Shown in pieces: positions 60,100-64,000 of a DNA stretch of 64,000 nt; the stretch's first letter is position 1, and the number at the start of each line of letters is the position of its first letter. The DNA comes from JACVRW01 sp963728495 (GTDB lineage: Bacteria; Actinomycetota; Thermoleophilia; Solirubrobacterales; Thermoleophilaceae). The notes under the pieces were generated by a model. The model ran no database searches, was not told where the DNA came from, and saw only the letters and a program-made list of their open reading frames with translations. The position numbers and the translations under genes were made by a program. The stretch lies in contig CAVSKI010000007.1 in NCBI GenBank assembly GCA_963728495.1, forward strand, positions 1-64,000. The letters are read 5' to 3'.

Positions 60100-61394
60100 G
60101 CGGCGACCCTATCGACCGCACGGGCGGCAATGTCCGAGCGCATCTGGCGGCCGTCGAACTCGATGCCCCGCGCCGCGGCGTAGGCGCGTTCGCGCGCCTC
60201 GGCCGGGCCGGCGCCCAGCGCGGTCACGGCCAGTACCCGCCCGCCCGCGGTCACGATCTCGCCCTCGCTCGCCGCCGTGCCGGCGTGGAAGACCTCGGCC
60301 TGCTGCACGCCGTCGAGGCCGCTGATCACGTTACCGGCCGACGAGGACTCGGGGTACCCTCGCGACGCCAGAACGACGGTCACTCCCCAGTCATCCGACC
60401 ACTCCGGAACCACTCCGGCCAGGCCGCCCGGCGTGGCCGACGCCTCCAGCAGCTCGAGCAGGTCGGAGCGCAAGCGCGGAAGCACAGCCTGGGTCTCCGG
60501 GTCACCGAAGCGTGCGTTGTACTCGAGCACCTTCGGTCCGGAGGCGGTCATCATCAGCCCGGCGTAGAGCACCCCGTGGAAGGGCGTGCCCTGGCGGCGC
60601 AGCTCGTCGACGATCGGCTGGTGGGCCACTCGCGCCAGCTTCTCCACCATGTCCGCGTCCACGCCCGGCACCGGCGAATAGCTGCCCATGCCGCCGGTGT
60701 TCGGCCCCTCGTCGCCGTCGAAGATGCGCTTGTAGTCCTGAGCGGGGGCCAGCGGCACCGCACGCTCGCCGTCGCACAGCGCGAGCAGCGACAGCTCCTC
60801 GCCCACCAGGAACTCCTCCAGCACCACCTCGGTGTCGCCGAAGCGCTCCTCCACGAAGAACACATCCAGCGCGGCGCGCGCCTCCCGCTCGTCGGCGACG
60901 ATGATCACGCCCTTCCCGGCCGCCAGCACATCGGCCTTCAGCACCGCCGGATAGGAAGCGCAGGCCAGGTGGGCGGCCGCCTCATCGCGGTCGCGAAAGA
61001 GCACGTGCGAGGCGGTCGGCACGCCGATGGCCTTCATCAGTTGCTTGGCGTAGGCCTTCGAGCCCTCGATCCGCGCAGCCGCCTTGGTTGGGCCGAAGGC
61101 GCGGATGCCGGCGGCCGAGAGGTCGTCCACCAGCCCCGCCACCAGCGGCGCCTCTGGACCCACCACGACGAAGTCGACGTCGCGCTGGCGCGCGAGGGCC
61201 ACAAGGTCGTCGTCGGGGAGGCATTCGATCCCGTCGCGCGCGATCCCGGCGTTGCCCGGGGCGGCGAGCAGGTCCGGCTGGCGCGGGCTGCGGGCCAACG
61301 TACGGAGCAGAGCGTGCTCGCGTCCGCCGCCACCGACCACCAAGACCCGCTTGGCGCAAGCAGCCGGCTCTGCCGGATGCGCAGCGATGCCCAT
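60096..61394 (-). CDS. purD: phosphoribosylamine-glycine ligase
   Basis: A 432-residue ATP-grasp enzyme making GAR from phosphoribosylamine and glycine. VLVVGGGGREHALLRTLARS is the N-domain start, FGPTKAAARIEGSKAYAKQL leads into the ATP-grasp domain, and GPNTGGMGSYSPVP plus YNARFGDPETQAVLPRL are the family signatures. The start is one base before the GYD-protein stop, so these genes are contiguous. Confidence 0.96.
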   Translation of the reverse strand: MGIAAHPAEPAACAKRVLVVGGGGREHALLRTLARSPRQPDLLAAPGNAGIARDGIECLPDDDLVALARQRDVDFVVVGPEAPLVAGLVDDLSAAGIRAFGPTKAAARIEGSKAYAKQLMKAIGVPTASHVLFRDRDEAAAHLACASYPAVLKADVLAAGKGVIIVADEREARAALDVFFVEERFGDTEVVLEEFLVGEELSLLALCDGERAVPLAPAQDYKRIFDGDEGPNTGGMGSYSPVPGVDADMVEKLARVAHQPIVDELRRQGTPFHGVLYAGLMMTASGPKVLEYNARFGDPETQAVLPRLRSDLLELLEASATPGGLAGVVPEWSDDWGVTVVLASRGYPESSSAGNVISGLDGVQQAEVFHAGTAASEGEIVTAGGRVLAVTALGAGPAEARERAYAAARGIEFDGRQMRSDIAARAVDRVAA

Positions 61395-61676
61395 CTAGAG
61401 CGCGGAGATGAAGTCGTCGATGGGGATGGCGGAGAGCGTTTCGTAGCGGGCGGTGCCGCGCGAGCCCAGCTCCATCGAGACGCGCGCCACGGTCTTCTCG
61501 TCGGGCGCCTCGATCACGTTCACGAAGTCGTAGCGGCCGAGCACCGCCCACTGGGCCTTGACCGTCACGCCCAGCTGCTCGATCTCCTTGTTCACCTCGC
61601 GGATGCGCGAGGGATTGCTCTTCAGCGTCTGCACCCCCTCCGGGGAAAGGGTGGAGAGCATCACGAAGGTCGGCAC
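61395..61676 (-). CDS. GYD-domain protein
   Basis: A 93-residue dimeric alpha/beta-barrel protein of the GYD family, named for its central motif, here GRYDFVNVIEAPDEKTV. It starts VPTFVMLSTLSPEGVQTL. GTG 61676 has AGAGGAG upstream. The gene directly precedes purD without a gap, so it probably leads the purD-purE-purB transcript. Its function is unknown; no direct purine role is established for the family. Confidence 0.88.
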   Translation of the reverse strand: MPTFVMLSTLSPEGVQTLKSNPSRIREVNKEIEQLGVTVKAQWAVLGRYDFVNVIEAPDEKTVARVSMELGSRGTARYETLSAIPIDDFISAL

Positions 61677-61805
61677 GGCGTTCTCCTCTGCGGTTCGGGG
61701 TTCGGTGCGCTTTCGGCCCTCGGGGCGGAATGTACTTCGGTCTGGCGATATGTGCGCGCCCGCGCTAGCCTCGCTCGTGCCCACCTAACAGGAGGACCTG
61801 CAGTT

Positions 61806-62510
61806 ATGAAGTGCCTCGCCGCGGTCATCGCGACTGCCATTGTCACGCTCGCCGCGCCCTCGTTCGCCCAGGCGGCGACGCTGGTCGCCGACCCGGATCT
61901 TTCCTGCTATCCCGAGGGTTTTCAGGTTTTCCTGCCCGGTGAGGGCTTCACTCCCGGCGCCCAGGTCAACTTCACGCGCGACGGCCAGCTGCTCCCGGCT
62001 GACCCGCCGATCCTGGCTGATCAGGCGGGCGCGATCAGCGCGAACCTCACCCTGCCGGGGCTGCTCAAGGGACAGGACACGCTCGACTACGTCGCCACAG
62101 ACGCGGCGAACCCGGCCAACACCGCGGCGCTGAGCCTTCTCGTAACGGCCACCGACATCAACCTCGACCCCGAGCAGGGCGCACCCGAGCGGCTGCTGAC
62201 GATCCGCGCGCGCGGCTTCTTCGGCGGGGGCAAGAGGCTGTGGGCCCACGTCGTGCGCCGGGGTGGACGCCGGTCGCGCAACGTGAAGGTCGGGCGCATC
62301 AAGGGCCCGTGCAAGAAGGTCAAGGCCAAGCGACGGCTCTTCTCGGCCGGCGTCCCTTCAGGGAAGTACCGCGTCCAGTTCGACGCGTTCAAGCGCTACC
62401 GCAAGAAGCGGGACTTCAAGCGGACCTACAACGTCACCATCACCCGCACCGTGGAGCCGGCCATCGCCTCGGCCGGATCGGGCGGGTCGGCCTGGAGGCC
62501 GATCGGCTAA
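61806..62510 (+). CDS. secreted hypothetical protein
   Basis: A 234-residue exported protein: AGGAGG at good distance before ATG 61806, a clear signal peptide (AAVIATAIVTLAAPSFAQA) and a beta-rich mature part. FLPGEGFTPGAQVNFTRDG looks like an Ig-like repeat of surface proteins. The second half is very basic (RRGGRRSRNVKVGRIKGPCKKVK in two runs) with two cysteines in the mature chain. I do not recognise a family. It overlaps the stop of the convergent metalloprotease gene by 4 bases. Confidence 0.7.
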   Translation: MKCLAAVIATAIVTLAAPSFAQAATLVADPDLSCYPEGFQVFLPGEGFTPGAQVNFTRDGQLLPADPPILADQAGAISANLTLPGLLKGQDTLDYVATDAANPANTAALSLLVTATDINLDPEQGAPERLLTIRARGFFGGGKRLWAHVVRRGGRRSRNVKVGRIKGPCKKVKAKRRLFSAGVPSGKYRVQFDAFKRYRKKRDFKRTYNVTITRTVEPAIASAGSGGSAWRPIG

Positions 62511-63580
62511 CCGGGCCAGCTCGCGGTCAACGCGAACGGCCCGCTGCCGGAGTAGCGCCGGACCGTCAGCGTCACCCGCTCGACGGGCCGGCGGCGGCAC
62601 CACTCGATGCCGTAGCTCCCGCCTGACTCCAGCACCCGGCCGGCGCCGAAGCCGCCCGTCTCGGCCTCGACCGAGTACGAGGTCCCGCGCGGGGCGGCCA
62701 GGCGCAGCCTCACGTCGCCGTCGAGGGTGAGGCGGATCCGGAACTTCCGCAGCCCACGCCGCGGACCGAGTCGCCCGTGGAAGGTTCGCGAACGGTTCTG
62801 AGTCCAGGGACTCAGAACGTCCTTGCGAATCGCCGCGAACGTGGAGCGGCCGGGGCGCATCAGCGCGTTGTACTGCCAGGGCACCCGGGGGTAGTGCATA
62901 TGCGCGTAGCCGTCGGCGAACCCCTCGCCGGGATCGTCGAGATAGTGGGCTCCCTGGTTTCCGGGAAAGAGATCGCCCCTGTCCACATGCGTGCAAATAC
63001 GGGTGGCGCTCGCCCAGTGCTTGGCGCCCCAGTTGAGCGCGTCCCAGGGATTGTTGGATCGCGCCGAGGCCAGATGGTGGCCGTACTCGTGAGTCAGCGG
63101 GTACTCGACCGGGATCCCGTCCACCTTCTCGCCCGGCACGTACATGCGCGCCTCGTTGATGGCGTAGCAGGCCAGCGTCTGCGGATCCCCGCCGCACAGG
63201 CGAACGATCTGCCGCGGCGTGCCGACGTACACGCGCAGGCGGCCCAGCTCCGGCCCGTGGAGACGAGACGCGAGGAAGTCCGCGAGCGCCTGGTCGGCCG
63301 CCGGGTCGGCGGCGTAGGACGGCGAGACCTCGACCTCGAGCTCGTAGCCGTCCGGCGTGGAGAGGGTCCGGGTCCGAGCGCGCTTACGGGCCACGCGCAT
63401 GGCCGGCGCGGTGGTGAGCACCACGGCGTCGCGAACCTGCCCGAGCGCCGCGCCCACCGGGAGGGGGGCCGCCGCGCTCGGCACGTCGCGAGCTCTTGCT
63501 GCAGCTGAGAGCGGACAGGCGATCAGAACGATGGCCCCAGCCACCGTGACCGAGGCGCTGGAACGTCGAAGCCAAGCCAC
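62507..63580 (-). CDS. secreted zincin-type metalloprotease-like protein
   Basis: A 357-residue exported protein with a signal peptide (SVTVAGAIVLIACPLSAAA). YPLTHEYGHHLASARS contains the HExxH zinc-binding pair (HEYGH), and DDPGEGFADGYAHMHYP about 60 residues later offers a glutamate as third ligand, a gluzincin-like arrangement. The C-terminal 110 residues form a beta-rich domain (FRIRLTLDGDVRLRLAAPRG; VERVTLTVRRYSGSG) resembling pre-peptidase or carbohydrate-binding modules. The target is unknown. Confidence 0.75.
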   Translation of the reverse strand: MAWLRRSSASVTVAGAIVLIACPLSAAARARDVPSAAAPLPVGAALGQVRDAVVLTTAPAMRVARKRARTRTLSTPDGYELEVEVSPSYAADPAADQALADFLASRLHGPELGRLRVYVGTPRQIVRLCGGDPQTLACYAINEARMYVPGEKVDGIPVEYPLTHEYGHHLASARSNNPWDALNWGAKHWASATRICTHVDRGDLFPGNQGAHYLDDPGEGFADGYAHMHYPRVPWQYNALMRPGRSTFAAIRKDVLSPWTQNRSRTFHGRLGPRRGLRKFRIRLTLDGDVRLRLAAPRGTSYSVEAETGGFGAGRVLESGGSYGIEWCRRRPVERVTLTVRRYSGSGPFALTASWPG

Positions 63581-63629
63581 GAGACCACGCTAACCCGCCT
63601 TGAGGGGTAGCGCCTGCCTCTGGACACCT

Positions 63630-64000
63630 CTACGAGACGGTGACCCCTTCCGGGCGGTCGCCCTCACCGGTTCGGGTTAGTACGTCGGAAGCCTTGGCGA
63701 ACGTCAGCTCGCCATCTGCCGCGTCGACCTCCACCACGTCACCGGGAGCGAACTCGCCCTCGAGCAGCTTCAGCGCCAGCTTGTCCACCAGGCGCCTCTG
63801 GATCACGCGCTTGAGCGGGCGAGCGCCGTAGGTGGGGTCGTAGCCGAGGTTCCCCAGCAGAGTGCGAGCGTCCTCTGACAGCTTGATCTCGACGCCGCGC
63901 TCGGCCACGCGCTCGATCAGCTTGGCCACCTGCAGGCCCACGATCTCGGCGATCTCCTCGCGCGCGAGCTGGTGGAACTCCACGATCTCGTCGAGGCGGT
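63630..64000 (-). CDS. clpB: ATP-dependent chaperone ClpB, C-terminal part (runs off the window)
   Basis: The last 122 or so codons of a Hsp100 chaperone that rescues aggregated proteins with DnaK. RLDEIVEFHQLAREEIAEIV corresponds to the NRIDEIVxFxxL end of AAA+ domain 2, and DARTLLGNLGYDPTYGARPLKRVIQR (in pieces) to the D2 small domain with the GYDPxYGARPL signature. The frame is open to the window edge; the start lies beyond 64000. Confidence 0.93.
   Translation of the reverse strand, partial: RLDEIVEFHQLAREEIAEIVGLQVAKLIERVAERGVEIKLSEDARTLLGNLGYDPTYGARPLKRVIQRRLVDKLALKLLEGEFAPGDVVEVDAADGELTFAKASDVLTRTGEGDRPEGVTVS

Overview
The window is GC-rich chromosomal DNA of an actinobacterium. The Pst/polyphosphate block, the de novo purine genes, many GTG starts with 4-bp stop/start overlaps, and tRNAs without an encoded CCA fit Actinomycetota. 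Small families such as SnoaL-like, ArsR plus SRPBCC, and ECF sigma plus YCII proteins make Thermoleophilia/Solirubrobacterales my best guess, by inference only.

Layout. 1-4.3 kb: a divergent dihydrofolate-reductase-like gene and an ArsR/SRPBCC/MFS operon, then an O-methyltransferase. 4.5-7.6 kb: a decayed integrative element in tRNA-Asp, flanked by 50-bp direct repeats, holding a phage capsid fragment, three SnoaL-like paralogues and an integrase stump. 7.6-19.9 kb: phosphate and polyphosphate metabolism (PPK2, an orphan PhoB-like regulator with a receiver-less paralogue, PHO-box-like repeats, pstSCAB, phoU, ppx, sixA, ppk1). 19.9-27.3 kb: NagZ-like hydrolase, saccharopine-dehydrogenase-like protein, cyclic-nucleotide-binding protein, cyclopropane synthase, alpha/beta hydrolase, cardiolipin-synthase-like PLD and a cytochrome P450.

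27.3-39.9 kb: a second, larger integrative element of 12.48 kb in tRNA-Val. It has an intact tyrosine integrase, an excisionase-like protein, a replication-relaxation-like protein and a short iteron-like array. Its cargo is regulator/SRPBCC pairs, transporters and cupins. It also contains 3' halves of tRNA-Ser and (twice) tRNA-Arg, which look like attachment scars of further insertions. Both elements carry paired 11-bp-spaced direct repeats at nearly equal distances inside their attachment cores, which I interpret as integrase arm sites.

40-64 kb: core chromosome with tRNA-Glu and tRNA-Lys, an ECF sigma/YCII operon, most of the purine pathway (purH, N, F, L, Q, S, C, B, E, D) interleaved with recQ, secreted proteins, a BrkB-like membrane protein and a PhoX-like phosphatase, ending inside clpB.

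Caution: six genes (pstA, one SRPBCC gene, the amino-acid permease, the antiporter, the beta-helix protein and phoX) are interrupted by frameshifts. All 18 that I could resolve are single-base insertions, so most look like consensus-sequence errors rather than true pseudogenes.
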